Positions 1 through 8,544 of a DNA stretch of 64,000 nucleotides are shown piece after piece (the first letter of the stretch is position 1; the number at the start of each line of letters is the position of its first letter). The DNA comes from Actinomycetes bacterium (GTDB lineage Bacteria > Actinomycetota > Actinomycetes > Streptosporangiales > Streptosporangiaceae). Under the pieces are notes generated by a model. That model was not told where the DNA came from and searched no databases. It saw nothing but the letters and a program-made list of their open reading frames with translations. The translations under genes were made by a program, and so were the position numbers. The stretch lies in the NCBI GenBank assembly GCA_025964575.1, contig JAOPYO010000335.1:1-64000 (forward strand), in the 5' to 3' direction.

Positions 1-267
1 TGCCAGATCCCCGCACACCTGTGCGAAATCCACCACCTCGACGGCGGCTGGAAACTCGGCACCCCCACAGACCTGCACAAACTCGCCCCCGCCTGCGGCT
101 GGCACAACAGGTGGGTCGAAGACCACCCCCACCAGATCACCCAAACCCGCGACACCCGCGGACGCACCATCCTGCGGATCCTCCCGCCCTGGACCACCCA
201 CCCCGACAGCACCACCAACCACCAGCACCAGACCACCACATGCAGCCGACAACCAGGCGCCCCCTGA
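1..267 (+). CDS. DUF222/13E12-type HNH endonuclease, C-terminal fragment
   Basis: The reading frame is open from base 1 and stops at TGA 265-267, so only the last 88 residues are in the window. The fragment starts in an HNH-like finger: CQIPAHLCEIHHLDGG, then a TDLHKLAPACGWHN segment, which gives the Cys, His-His and His-Asn pattern of HNH nucleases. The spacing resembles the actinobacterial DUF222/13E12 repeat proteins, which carry an HNH domain at the C-terminus. The tail is rich in Thr, His and Gln. The catalytic activity and role of this family are poorly known. The family assignment rests on the finger alone. Confidence 0.6.
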   Translation, partial: CQIPAHLCEIHHLDGGWKLGTPTDLHKLAPACGWHNRWVEDHPHQITQTRDTRGRTILRILPPWTTHPDSTTNHQHQTTTCSRQPGAP

Positions 268-694
268 TCACCCAGACGCCACCAAGCCGCCCCGCGCCAG
301 CAGCGAGGGGCGGCCCGAACCCATGCCCAAAACCGCCCGCCCAGGACAGTAAGCAGACCTCACAGGTATTTTCCCAGGTCAAGCCCCAGACTCCGCGTGA
401 CGTACGACTACCAACTACAGAACCCGGGTCCTCGCGTGAGGATTCTGCGGAGCTGTACCAGGTGCGGCGCCAGGACATGATCTCAGCCGCGTGGGCGTCG
501 ATCGTGTGGCGCATGGATCACCCCGCCACTGCCATTCCCGCGCAGCATCGGAGACTTGCCGCCTGGTTCCTGACCCTTCGACCAAGCCACTCACGGCTTC
601 ACAGCGCCAGGGGATCTCAGCTTGGCCGTGCGTTCGGCTATCGGTTGGAGGGGGCGGCGCGGCGGTATCAGAGGCTGTCTCGTTCCGCGGACCC
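268..694. other. Intergenic region, no confident gene
   Basis: This 427-base stretch lies between the HNH fragment and the stop codon of the leftward ATPase gene. Most open frames in it are Arg/Pro/His-rich GC artefacts. One short plus-strand segment, about 448-590, has a more natural composition (MISAAWASIVWRMDH starts at ATG 478) and could be a gene remnant. No convincing ribosome site, terminator or promoter was seen. Confidence 0.4.
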
Positions 695-1492
695 TCACCC
701 GACCGGCCGTCGATTCCCCTCGACAGACCCGGCAGGGTGCTCTACCGGGCAGGGCGACGGGTAGCCGTCCTCCTCGATCCTTTGGATCAGGTGTTCGGTG
801 AGGTCTTGGAGGTCCAGCAAGGGCCTCTGGACGTGGGTGCCATCGGTGTCGTTGAAGGTGAAGGTCTTCGGGCCGACCCACACGTTCAGGCCAGAGGGGA
901 TGCTGACGAGGGAGACGCCCTTCTCGTTGGAGACCTGTACGTCCCCGCTTCCGCGTGCGCCGAGTAGCGCCTGTAGCCGCGAGGCGGCGTAGGCGGGGTC
1001 GGCAGTGATCGCGGGGTCGGCCCAGGGACCTGGAAGCGGGAGCGCGTACCAGAAGGCCTTTCCGGGTGCTCGCCAGGTGCCGATCTGTGATCGTGACCAG
1101 TGCATGCCGGATCCGTCAGAAACGTTGGCGACGATCCCGAGTCCTCGGCCGCCTTCATCAAGGGAGTCGGCGAGGCAGGCCGGGTGCTCCCACTCGCGGT
1201 TCGCGTCGAAGACGGTGACCACGAGCTGGGGCTTCGGGGTGACGCGGGCCCATAGCCACAGTTCGGGAGGAATGATCGGGTCGCAGGGTCCAGGCTGTGG
1301 TCCGTACCGCCAGGCGTTGGTCGCGGTCTCGCTGACGGCGAGGGTTCCATCGTCGATCACGTCGTCGGGCAGGCCGAGCGCGGTCATCGCGGATCGCAGC
1401 ACTGACCGGGCGAACGGGGCGCAGCTGGGGTCGATGGGTAGTTGCCAGGTGGTTATGCCACCTTTGAGGATGTCTCGGGGATCTCTGGTCAC
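695..1492 (-). CDS. Anti-sigma-like ATP-binding protein (HATPase_c, abaA/whiJ locus type)
   Basis: A protein of about 265 aa with an N-terminal GHKL/HATPase fold like RsbW-type anti-sigma kinases. The N-box is visible as SETATNAWRYG and the G1-type motif as DEGGRGLGIV. The last 110 residues are not recognised. I place the start at GTG 1492 because GGAGGTGA lies 8 bases upstream; an in-frame ATG at 1510 has no ribosome site. It is divergent from an XRE/DUF397 pair. That trio recurs in streptomycetes and relatives at whiJ/abaA-like loci linked to development and antibiotic control. Whether this copy phosphorylates or only sequesters a partner cannot be told. Confidence 0.75.
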   Translation of the reverse strand: MTRDPRDILKGGITTWQLPIDPSCAPFARSVLRSAMTALGLPDDVIDDGTLAVSETATNAWRYGPQPGPCDPIIPPELWLWARVTPKPQLVVTVFDANREWEHPACLADSLDEGGRGLGIVANVSDGSGMHWSRSQIGTWRAPGKAFWYALPLPGPWADPAITADPAYAASRLQALLGARGSGDVQVSNEKGVSLVSIPSGLNVWVGPKTFTFNDTDGTHVQRPLLDLQDLTEHLIQRIEEDGYPSPCPVEHPAGSVEGNRRPVG

Positions 1493-1628
1493 CGGTGTCT
1501 TCACCTCCATCGGATATCGGCGGTCGCAGTGATCTTCAATGCCACCGTTGTTGTTGTGGTTCTTGCTCCCTCTGGCAGCGACGTGTGCTGGCTATTTTCC
1601 GAATGCGTTTAGTAGTCAACAGAGGACG

Positions 1629-1640
1629 GTGTGTACACAC
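1629..1640. promoter_or_regulatory. 12-bp perfect palindrome between divergent regulators
   Basis: GTGTGTACACAC is a perfect palindrome in the relatively AT-rich gap between the leftward ATPase and the rightward XRE gene. It is about 100 bases from the XRE start, a reasonable place for an operator. The XRE protein next door is a possible binder, by position only. Confidence 0.35.
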
Positions 1641-1738
1641 TTTGACCTGCCCGCCTGGTTGCTGCAACTGGTTCAGAAGAAAATTTTCTCGCCAATGATG
1701 TCCGCGTAGACGCTCTATTGGTGCGCCAGACTGGCGGA

Positions 1739-2620
1739 GTGACCACCAGCGAGAGCCCCCGAGGCACTGCCGCGGTACCGACCGTGCGGCTACGGCGACT
1801 CGGCGCGACGTTGCGCCGCATGCGTGAAGCGCGCGGCATGAACTTGGAGGAGGCCGGCGCTCTGATGGAGCGCAGCATCTCCTCGCTGAGCAAACTCGAG
1901 AACGGCAGGGTCAAACTGCCCGCTCGTGACGTGCGGGCCCTGCTCGACTTCTACGGCGTGACCGACGAGCGAACCCGCGAGAGTCTGATGGCACTGGCCC
2001 GCGACTCACACAAGCGTGGCTGGTGGCAGCAGTACGGTGATTCGCTCTCGGCGTCCTACATGGACTTCATCAGCCTCGAAGCCGACGCGGTCGCCGTCCG
2101 TACCTTCCAGACAAACGTCATCCCGGGGCTGCTGCAGACACCGGACTACGCCCGAGCCCTCATCGCGGCCGTTCCCGGTCTGACCGGACCGCTCGACGTG
2201 GACCAACTCGTAACCGTGCGCATGGCCCGTGGGGAAGTGCTCACGAGACCTGATCCGCTCTGCTTGTGGGCGATCCTGGACGAGGCGGTATTGCGTCGTC
2301 ACATGGGCGGACGCGACACGATGCGCTTCCAGCTCCTGCGGTTGATCGAGGCCGGCCAGAGCGAGAACATCGTCATCCAGGTCATGCCGTACGCAGCCGG
2401 AGCCCACGCGGGGACCAGCGGTCCGTTCACCACCCTGGAGTTCCCCCAGCTTGCCGACCTCGACGTGGTCCTCGTCGAAACCCTGACCAGCGGCCTGTAT
2501 CTGGAATCCGAAGATGAGATCCGCCGATATAGGCTGGTATTCGACCATCTGCGCATGTCGGCGCTCCCCGAAGCCGAATCCCAAGCGCTGATCGAACGGG
2601 CAGCGAAGGATCTTGAGTGA
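1739..2620 (+). CDS. XRE-family regulator with DUF5753 domain (WhiJ-like)
   Basis: About 293 aa. The N-terminal helix-turn-helix runs over roughly residues 10-70, with LGATLRRMREARGMNLEEAG and SSLSKLENGR as the HTH core. The remaining 200 residues match the DUF5753 pattern (WWQQYGD, the FQTNVIPGLLQTPDYARAL segment, MPYAAGAH). This architecture is the WhiJ-like class that pairs with a DUF397 protein. The start is uncertain: GTG 1739 gives the usual N-terminus but has poor ribosome-site spacing, and TTG 1718 or GTG 1721 are in frame. The stop overlaps the start of the DUF397 gene by four bases, so the two are translationally coupled. Confidence 0.85.
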   Translation: MTTSESPRGTAAVPTVRLRRLGATLRRMREARGMNLEEAGALMERSISSLSKLENGRVKLPARDVRALLDFYGVTDERTRESLMALARDSHKRGWWQQYGDSLSASYMDFISLEADAVAVRTFQTNVIPGLLQTPDYARALIAAVPGLTGPLDVDQLVTVRMARGEVLTRPDPLCLWAILDEAVLRRHMGGRDTMRFQLLRLIEAGQSENIVIQVMPYAAGAHAGTSGPFTTLEFPQLADLDVVLVETLTSGLYLESEDEIRRYRLVFDHLRMSALPEAESQALIERAAKDLE

Positions 2621-2844
2621 CCACAGACCAGACCAGAGGTGTCCGACCCGGCCAAGCCCACGTCACCTGGCGCAAGAGCCAGCGCAGCACCGCAGAGCAC
2701 AACTGCGTCGAGGTCGCCCGGATGGGCAGCAACCGGGCAGTACGCGATTCCAAGAACCCAGACGGGGACGTTCTGCTCATGGGCCTCACGGACTGGGAGG
2801 CCATGTCTCGCCGGATCAAGCGGGGCGAGTTCAACCTGATGTAG
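2617..2844 (+). CDS. DUF397 small protein
   Basis: A 75-residue protein with the DUF397 signature: TWRKSQRS near the N-terminus, NCVEVA, an AVRDSKNPDG motif and a Trp about 20 residues from the end. Start GTG 2617 overlaps the XRE stop in GTGA. DUF397 proteins are the usual partners of WhiJ-like XRE/DUF5753 regulators and are thought to modulate them; the exact mechanism is not established. It ends about 30 bases before the convergent amidohydrolase. Confidence 0.9.
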   Translation: MTTDQTRGVRPGQAHVTWRKSQRSTAEHNCVEVARMGSNRAVRDSKNPDGDVLLMGLTDWEAMSRRIKRGEFNLM

Positions 2845-2877
2845 CGATAGCCCACCATGTCGCGAGCAGCGGTGCGC

Positions 2878-3849
2878 CTATGGGTCGACCGCTGCCGACG
2901 AAACGTGGGCGAGGCGGGGGAAGAGGGCCTCGGCGCTGCCGCGGTTGATGGCTTCGGCCTGGCCGGGGGTGTAGCCAGGGTAGGTCTCCAGGTAGTGGTT
3001 GTAGTAGCTGCCGGTTTCCTCCGGGGCGAAGGGCCAGTCGCTGCCGTAGAGGACGTGGCCGGGCTCGGCGAAGGCGAGCAGGGAGGGCAGGGCGCTGGGG
3101 CTGGCGGCCAGGGCGGTGTCGAAGTAGAACCGCTTGAGGTCGCGCAGGATCTCCTCGGCGCTGCGGCTGGGGTCGACGACGGTGGCGGTCAGACCGGAGA
3201 ACCGGTAGGCGGCGTAGGGCAGGAAACCGCCGCCGTGGGAGAGGATGACCTTCATGTTCGGGTACCGGCTCATGACCCCCTTGAGCACCATGTTCACGGC
3301 CGTGCGGGTGGTGTCGAAGACGTAGTCCGCCAGCGGGGCGGGGGTGTCGGCCAGGAGCGGCATCGGGGGCTGGGCGGGGTGGACGAACACCACGGCCTGG
3401 CGGCGGTCGAGTTCGGCCCACAGCGGTTCGAAGTCCGGGTCGCCCAGGTACCGGCCGCGGGCGTTGGACATCAGCACCACGCCGTCGGCGTTGAGGGTGT
3501 CCAGCGCGTAGGCGGCTTCCTCCAAGGCGGCGTGGACGTCCGGCAGTGGGATGCTGGCGAAGGAGCCGATCCGGTCGGGGTGGTCCTTGACCATTTCGGC
3601 GCCGTACTCGTTGACGGTGCGGGCCAGGATGCGGGCCTCGGCGTCGTCGCCGAGGTGGACGCCGGGCGCGGTGACGGACAGGACTCCGGTGGCGATGCCC
3701 TGCTCGTCCATCATCGCGATCGCGTCCTTGGCGCTCCAGGCCGGGATGGCCCAGCCGCCGGAGTCCAGCCCGCGGGCGTCCAGGATCTGGGCCCAGGCGG
3801 GCGGGACGATGTGCTGGTGGACGTCGATGCGTGCGGGGAAGGCGGTCAT
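2878..3849 (-). CDS. Amidohydrolase-2 family (ACMSD-like) hydrolase or decarboxylase
   Basis: 323 aa, a TIM-barrel metal enzyme of the amidohydrolase-2/ACMSD group. Metal-binding residues can be read: DVHQHI (His11, His13), a His in VFVHPAQPP, His in LSHGGGF and the conserved Asp in LYGSDWPF. Members decarboxylate or hydrolyse aromatic or lactone-type acids; the substrate here is unknown. ATG 3849 has AGGAGG upstream. It is divergent from a MarR regulator across a 58-base gap with two inverted repeats, so the MarR protein probably controls it. MarR-amidohydrolase pairs often respond to small aromatic acids. Confidence 0.85.
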   Translation of the reverse strand: MTAFPARIDVHQHIVPPAWAQILDARGLDSGGWAIPAWSAKDAIAMMDEQGIATGVLSVTAPGVHLGDDAEARILARTVNEYGAEMVKDHPDRIGSFASIPLPDVHAALEEAAYALDTLNADGVVLMSNARGRYLGDPDFEPLWAELDRRQAVVFVHPAQPPMPLLADTPAPLADYVFDTTRTAVNMVLKGVMSRYPNMKVILSHGGGFLPYAAYRFSGLTATVVDPSRSAEEILRDLKRFYFDTALAASPSALPSLLAFAEPGHVLYGSDWPFAPEETGSYYNHYLETYPGYTPGQAEAINRGSAEALFPRLAHVSSAAVDP

Positions 3850-3852
3850 AAT

Positions 3853-3870
3853 TCTCTAGCCTCCTAGAGA
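3853..3870 (-). promoter_or_regulatory. Inverted repeat enclosing the Shine-Dalgarno of the amidohydrolase gene
   Basis: TCTCTAG-CCTC-CTAGAGA on the plus strand is a perfect 7-bp inverted repeat with a 4-base loop. In the leftward transcript the loop reads GAGG and, with the flanking AG, forms the AGGAGG ribosome site 10 bases before the ATG at 3849. It could be a protein operator over the start region or an RNA hairpin that displays the ribosome site. Confidence 0.5.
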
Positions 3871-3874
3871 TTAG

Positions 3875-3903
3875 GTTGCTAATGAAATATTTAGTAAGCT
3901 AAC
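3875..3903. promoter_or_regulatory. Imperfect inverted repeat, candidate MarR operator
   Basis: GTTGCTAA and TTAGTAAGCTAAC flank an AT-rich centre and form an imperfect inverted repeat just upstream of the MarR start codon. MarR proteins usually bind AT-rich 16-20 bp palindromes in such divergent gaps, so autoregulation and control of the amidohydrolase are likely. This is inferred from position and symmetry. Confidence 0.45.
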
Positions 3904-3907
3904 AGTC

Positions 3908-4408
3908 GTGCAGCAGGATGACAAACACCTCTCGGACGACTACCCCGAATCGGACGTTCCGGACATGCCGGACACGGGGGTGGAGAAACTCGCCCAGGCC
4001 GCGGACGCGCTCTTCTACGCGATGCGCCGCGCCCGGGCCGCCACCGCAGGACAGGCCGCCCCAGGCCTGTCCCTGGCCCAGCTGGCCCTGCTCGACCCCC
4101 TCGCCGAGGGTGCGGAGCTCCCGGTCGGACGCCTGGCGGGCGCCGCTGACGTCAGCGTCCCCACCGCCACCCGCATGCTCCAGCAACTTGACGCCAAGGG
4201 CGTCGTCACCCGCCGACGCCCGCCCGCCGACGAGCGCCAGGTTCTCGTCCGCCTCACCGAGGAAGGCGCCGCCCAGCTCGCAACCGTGCGGCAGCGGTTG
4301 CGCGAACGCCAGGCCCGCAGCCTTACCCGGTTCACCCCCGACGAGCGCACTGAGCTCGCCCGGCAACTCCACCGCCTGGCCGACATCATCACCCAGCCCG
4401 ACGACTGA
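3908..4408 (+). CDS. MarR-family transcriptional regulator
   Basis: 166 aa with a central winged helix-turn-helix. The recognition region is LAGAADVSVPTATRMLQQL and the wing carries the RRRPPADERQVLVRLT pattern typical of MarR (D-x-R in the wing). N- and C-terminal helices for dimerisation flank it. The start is GTG 3908. It is divergently placed next to the amidohydrolase, with inverted repeats in the gap, so it probably represses that gene and itself until a phenolic or acidic ligand binds. The ligand is unknown. Confidence 0.9.
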   Translation: MQQDDKHLSDDYPESDVPDMPDTGVEKLAQAADALFYAMRRARAATAGQAAPGLSLAQLALLDPLAEGAELPVGRLAGAADVSVPTATRMLQQLDAKGVVTRRRPPADERQVLVRLTEEGAAQLATVRQRLRERQARSLTRFTPDERTELARQLHRLADIITQPDD

Positions 4409-4478
4409 CCCCGCCGGTGCGTCTCGGCCCATCGGGTTGTCGCCTACGTGATGCCGGGGGCCGCTTTAGGGTGATGGT

Positions 4479-5270
4479 GTGGATGGTGTGACGCTGCGGC
4501 GTGATGGTCGTGTTGCCGAGATCGTGCTGGACCGGCCCGAGGCGCTGAATGCCTTGTCGACCGCGATGGCCGTACGGCTCGGTGCGGTCTGTGCGGAGGT
4601 GGCCGCGGACCGGAGCGTACGGGCCGTTGTTCTCAGCGCGGCAGGTGAGAAGGCGTTCTGTGTGGGGGCCGACCTCAAGGAACGCAACGCTATGTCGGAC
4701 GAGCAGATCCTCCGCCAGCGGGAGATCTTCCGAGCCGCGTTCGGGGGTGTCCTCGGTCTGCCGCAACCGGTGGTGGCGGCGGTCCATGGATTCGCGCTGG
4801 GCGGAGGCTGTGAGTTCGCGCTGTCCTGCGACCTGATCGTCGCCGACGAGTCCGCCGTGTTCGGGCTGCCCGAGGTGAGTGTCGGGCTGGTGCCCGGGGG
4901 TGGCGGGACCCAGCTGGCGCTGCGCAGGCTCGGCCCCGGCCGGGCGGCGGACCTGGTGCTGACCGGGCGCCGGTTGCTCATCGACGAGGCGGTCGCCCTG
5001 GGCCTTGTCGATCGCCGGGTCCCGGTCGAGGCACGGCCGGGAGTGGCGGCACGCGCCGAGGCGCTGGGGGTCGCGGCCCAGATCGCGAAGAACTCGCCGG
5101 TGGCGGTGCGGGCGGCCAAGCGGGCGTTGCGGCATGGCGCGAGTGTCGATCTCGCGGCTGGGCTGGACATCGAGGACGCGGCCTGGCGGACGGTCGCCTT
5201 CTCGGCCGATCGGCGAGAGGGCCTGGCCGCCTTCGCGGAGAAACGCCCACCGGTCTGGCCGGAAGACTGA
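4479..5270 (+). CDS. Enoyl-CoA hydratase/isomerase family protein
   Basis: 263 aa, a full-length crotonase. The oxyanion-hole motifs are present: AFCVGADLKE and GFALGGGCEFALSCDL. The two acidic residues of hydratases are present at CEFALS (Glu144 equivalent) and FGLPEVSVGLVPG (Glu164 equivalent), so real hydratase activity on 2-enoyl-CoA is likely. The start is GTG 4479. It stands alone between the MarR gene and ppk, so its pathway (fatty acid, amino acid or polyketide precursor breakdown) cannot be fixed from context. Confidence 0.9.
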   Translation: MDGVTLRRDGRVAEIVLDRPEALNALSTAMAVRLGAVCAEVAADRSVRAVVLSAAGEKAFCVGADLKERNAMSDEQILRQREIFRAAFGGVLGLPQPVVAAVHGFALGGGCEFALSCDLIVADESAVFGLPEVSVGLVPGGGGTQLALRRLGPGRAADLVLTGRRLLIDEAVALGLVDRRVPVEARPGVAARAEALGVAAQIAKNSPVAVRAAKRALRHGASVDLAAGLDIEDAAWRTVAFSADRREGLAAFAEKRPPVWPED

Positions 5271-5328
5271 CCGGGGGGCCGCTGAAAGTCGCAACCATCT
5301 GACCTGGGACTCTAAAGGAAACCCGGGT

Positions 5329-5350
5329 GTTTGACTGATGTTCATCTTGA
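5329..5350 (+). promoter_or_regulatory. Candidate PHO box upstream of ppk
   Basis: Two consecutive 11-base units start with GTT: GTTTGACTGAT (5329) and GTTCATCTTGA (5340). The second matches 9 of 11 positions of the streptomycete PHO-box repeat as I recall it; the first is weak. The ppk gene of Streptomyces is known to be under PhoP control, which makes this site plausible but unproven. Confidence 0.35.
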
Positions 5351-5368
5351 ATGGGGATCATTAGGACT

Positions 5369-7495
5369 ATGAGTCTCAATACCGGATACTTCCCCCTCGG
5401 AGATGATGCCCTACCTGAAGACCGATTCCTTGATCGCGAGGAGAGCTGGTTGCGATTCAACCAGCGGGTCCTCGAGCTCGCCGAAGACCGGGATCTGCCG
5501 CTGCTGGAGCGCGTACGGTTCCTGGCGATCTTCGCGAGCAATCTCGACGAGTTCTTCATGGTGCGGGTCGCCGGGCTGACCCGGCGGATGGCCACCGGAC
5601 TCGCCGTGCAGTCGGCCAGCGGCCGGCAGCCCCGCCAGGTCCTGGAACGCGTCGCCACTGTCGCGCACCAGCTTCAGCTCCGGCACGCCGCCTGCTATCG
5701 CGACGACGTCCGGACCGACCTGGCCAAAGAGGGCATCGAGATCCTGCGCTGGGACGATCTCGCGGACACCGAGCAGGAGAACCTGCGGCGGATGTTCCGG
5801 GAACGGATCTACCCGGTGTTGACCCCGCTCGTGGTCGACTCGGCGCATCCCTTCCCGTACATCTCGGGTCTCTCGCTCAACCTCGCGGTAGTCGTCCGCG
5901 ACCCGGAGAGCGAGGTGACGATGTTCGCCCGGGTCAAGGTCCCGCCGGTGCTGCCCCGATTCCTGGAGGCCTCGCCCAACAGGTTCGCTCCCCTCGAAGA
6001 CGTCATCGCCGCCCATCTGGACCAGCTGTTCGTCGGTATGGAGGTCGTGGAGCACCACGCCTTCCGGGTCACCCGCAACCAGGACCTGGAGGTCGACGAG
6101 GACATCAGCGAGGGGCTGCTGCAGGCACTGGAGCGTGAGCTGTTGCGGCGCCGGTTCGGCCCGATGGTGCGGCTCGAGGTCGAGGAGAACATCTCCGATG
6201 AGGTCCTGGATCTGCTCACCACCGAGCTCGAACTCGAAGAGCGCGAGATCTACCGGGTTCCCGGCCCGCTCGATCTGGCCGGCCTGCACGCGATCGCAGA
6301 TCTCGACCGCGGCGAGCTGAAGTACCCGCCGTTCGTCCCATCGAAGATGACGCTGCCGCTCGACAAGGACCTGTTCGCGGTGCTGCGGGAGCGCGACGTG
6401 CTCGTCCACCACCCCTACGACTCCTTCACGACGAGCGTCCAGCGGCTGCTCGAGGCGGCCGCCGCCGACCCCAGGGTTCTGGCGATCAAGCAGACGCTCT
6501 ACCGCACCAGCGGCGACTCGCCGATCGTGGACGCGCTGATCGACGCGGCCGAGGCGGGCAAACAGGTCGTGGTGGTGGTGGAACTGAAGGCCCGCTTCGA
6601 CGAACGAGCCAACATCGCGTGGGCACGCAAGCTGGAACACGCGGGCTGCCATGTGGTGTACGGCTTCGTCGGGCTGAAGACGCACTGCAAGCTGGCGTTG
6701 GTCGTACGGGAGGAAATGGACGGGACGCTGCGCCGCTACTGCCACATCGGCACCGGCAACTACCATCCGAAGACCGCCCGGGTCTACGAGGACTTCGGCC
6801 TGCTCACCGCCGATCGTGAGGTCGGTGAGGACGTGAGCGCCCTGTTCAACCACCTGACCGGCTATTCCCGGCAGAACACCTACAAGCGGCTGGTGGTGGC
6901 CCCCCAGGCGCTGCGCGCGAGTCTCATCGGCCGGATCGAACGCGAGGTCGAGTTCCACCAGGTCGGCAGGCCCGCCCGGATCAGGATCAAGTGCAACGGG
7001 CTCGTCGACGAGGCCGTGATCGACGCGCTCTACCGTGCCTCGCAGGCGGGGGTCCCCATCGACGTGTGGGTGCGCGGCATCTGCGCGATCAGGCCGGGGG
7101 TCCCGGGGCTGTCGGAGACCATCCGGGTGCGAAGTGTGCTCGGCCGGTTCCTCGAGCACTCGCGGGTGTTCGCCTTCGAATGCGGTGGGGAGCCGGAGGT
7201 CTGGCTCGGCAGCGCGGATCTCATGCACCGGAACCTGGACCGCAGGGTCGAGGCGCTGGTGCGCGTGGAGGACCGCGGCCAGCGGGCCGACCTGCTGCAA
7301 CTGCTGGATCGGGCCATGGACGATGCCACCTACTCATGGCGGCTGGACGGCGACGGCGTGTGGACCCGAGGGCCGGAAGACCCCGCCGACCGGGTGGACA
7401 TCCAGGTTTATCTGATGAGGTCCCGGCGCTGGAAGACAGTGCTGGGCGGAGACGGGCTGGGAGCGGACAACGGTCTTGAGACCACCACGGGATGA
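5369..7495 (+). CDS. ppk: Polyphosphate kinase 1
   Basis: About 708 aa, full length for Ppk1, which reversibly builds inorganic polyphosphate from ATP at the membrane face. All four domains appear in order: helical N-domain ([17 protein letters not shown]), head domain, and two phospholipase-D-like C domains. The histidines of the active site are in [10 protein letters not shown] and [18 protein letters not shown] prefer ATG 5369 (MSLNTGYF); an in-frame ATG at 5351 lacks a ribosome site and would abut the possible PHO box. The next gene, a MutT1-like enzyme, overlaps the end by 20 bases, the same order as in mycobacteria. Confidence 0.97.
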   Translation: MSLNTGYFPLGDDALPEDRFLDREESWLRFNQRVLELAEDRDLPLLERVRFLAIFASNLDEFFMVRVAGLTRRMATGLAVQSASGRQPRQVLERVATVAHQLQLRHAACYRDDVRTDLAKEGIEILRWDDLADTEQENLRRMFRERIYPVLTPLVVDSAHPFPYISGLSLNLAVVVRDPESEVTMFARVKVPPVLPRFLEASPNRFAPLEDVIAAHLDQLFVGMEVVEHHAFRVTRNQDLEVDEDISEGLLQALERELLRRRFGPMVRLEVEENISDEVLDLLTTELELEEREIYRVPGPLDLAGLHAIADLDRGELKYPPFVPSKMTLPLDKDLFAVLRERDVLVHHPYDSFTTSVQRLLEAAAADPRVLAIKQTLYRTSGDSPIVDALIDAAEAGKQVVVVVELKARFDERANIAWARKLEHAGCHVVYGFVGLKTHCKLALVVREEMDGTLRRYCHIGTGNYHPKTARVYEDFGLLTADREVGEDVSALFNHLTGYSRQNTYKRLVVAPQALRASLIGRIEREVEFHQVGRPARIRIKCNGLVDEAVIDALYRASQAGVPIDVWVRGICAIRPGVPGLSETIRVRSVLGRFLEHSRVFAFECGGEPEVWLGSADLMHRNLDRRVEALVRVEDRGQRADLLQLLDRAMDDATYSWRLDGDGVWTRGPEDPADRVDIQVYLMRSRRWKTVLGGDGLGADNGLETTTG

Positions 7496-8426
7496 GTCAG
7501 ACTTGGTCCGAGCCGCCGGTGCGGTGCTCTGGCGGCGGCCAGACCTTGACGATGGCGCTGACCATGACGTCGGTTCGGGTGCGGACGGTGGCCCGCACAA
7601 CGATGCGGGGCTCGAGGTGGCGGTCGTGCATCGCCCCAGATACGACGACTGGACGTTTCCCAAGGGCAAGCTCAAGAACGGCGAGCATGTCCTGCAGGCC
7701 GTCGTGCGCGAAGTGCGAGAGGAGACCGGGTTCACACCCCGGCTCGGCCGCCGGCTGCGACCGGCCCACTATCTCAAGGACGGGCGGCCCAAGCGGGTGG
7801 ACTACTGGGTCGCCGCCGCGGAGGAGGGGGGCCGGTTCGTCCCCAACGACGAGGTGGACCGGCTCGAATGGCTGACGGTCCAGGCCGCGGCGAGTCGGCT
7901 GAGCTACCGCCGGGACGTCGAACTCCTCCACGACGCGCTCGCCGGTCCGCTGCGGACCACCCCGTACATCCTCCTGCGGCACGCCTCGGCCGGTGAGAAA
8001 CGCGACTGGCTCGGTGACGACGTGCTGCGACCGCTCGACCCGCGCGGCCGGACGGAGGCGGGGCGGCTGCCCGGGCTGCTGTCCGGATTCGGTCAGCTAC
8101 GGGTGGTCAGTTCCTGCACCGCCCGCTGCGCCGAGACGGTTCTGCCGTACGCCCTGCGCGCTCGCGTCAGCGTCATGACCGACCTGGCGTTCACCGTGGG
8201 CCTGGCGACCCCCGGTGGGGCCGTGGATCGGATGGCCGACCTCATCGCGGACGGCGCGCCCACGCTGGTCTGCACGCATGGTGAGCTGCTGACCGGCCTC
8301 ATCGTCGAACTGTGCCATCGGCTCGACGGCAAGCCCCCGGATGAGCCCGCTCTGCGCAAGGGCGCCTTCTGGATCCTGCATGTCGCCGACGGCACCCTCG
8401 CCTCCCTCGAACGCCACAGTGTCTAA
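7476..8426 (+). CDS. mutT1: Nudix hydrolase fused to histidine phosphatase (MutT1-like)
   Basis: 316 aa in two domains. Residues 10-150 hold a complete Nudix box from GKLKNGE through REVREETGF. Residues 160-316 are a histidine-phosphatase domain with [10 protein letters not shown] and a second catalytic His in CTHGELL. This is the architecture of mycobacterial MutT1, which hydrolyses 8-oxo-(d)GTP and dinucleoside polyphosphates, and that gene also follows ppk. Start TTG 7476 lies inside the end of ppk, so coupling is likely. Residues 22-47 form an Asp/Gly-rich insert in the Nudix domain. The stop codon lies inside a 50-bp repeat. Confidence 0.93.
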   Translation: MRPPRDESDLVRAAGAVLWRRPDLDDGADHDVGSGADGGPHNDAGLEVAVVHRPRYDDWTFPKGKLKNGEHVLQAVVREVREETGFTPRLGRRLRPAHYLKDGRPKRVDYWVAAAEEGGRFVPNDEVDRLEWLTVQAAASRLSYRRDVELLHDALAGPLRTTPYILLRHASAGEKRDWLGDDVLRPLDPRGRTEAGRLPGLLSGFGQLRVVSSCTARCAETVLPYALRARVSVMTDLAFTVGLATPGGAVDRMADLIADGAPTLVCTHGELLTGLIVELCHRLDGKPPDEPALRKGAFWILHVADGTLASLERHSV

Positions 8427-8468
8427 TTGCGCTCGCTTCGCTCGCGCGGCTCGAGGCGCTTTGAGGCG
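8419..8468 (+). repeat. 50-bp direct repeat, copy 1
   Basis: A 50-base sequence beginning GTGTCTAATTGCGCTCGCTT is repeated exactly at 8545-8594. Copy 1 contains the TAA stop of the MutT1-like gene. The inner part (CGCTCGCTTCGCTCGCGCGG) is rich in short repeats and can fold. It resembles the small intergenic repeats common in GC-rich actinomycetes. Confidence 0.9.
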
Positions 8469-8544
8469 GTGGCTTCCCTCGTCACGTGCTCGCTCGTTCC
8501 TCGCTCCGCGCGCTCCTCAGTCCAGCCACCGCCGCGCCCCTCGC

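Noticed and set aside
2857-3867. 336-codon plus-strand frame opposite the amidohydrolase
   Set aside because: Val/Gly-rich complement of the amidohydrolase, which has all its metal ligands on the minus strand.
5411-7300. 629-codon open frame on the minus strand opposite ppk
   Set aside because: It lies in the complement of a clearly real gene; its product has the usual His/Arg/Gln/Val bias of reversed GC-rich codons and no family motif.
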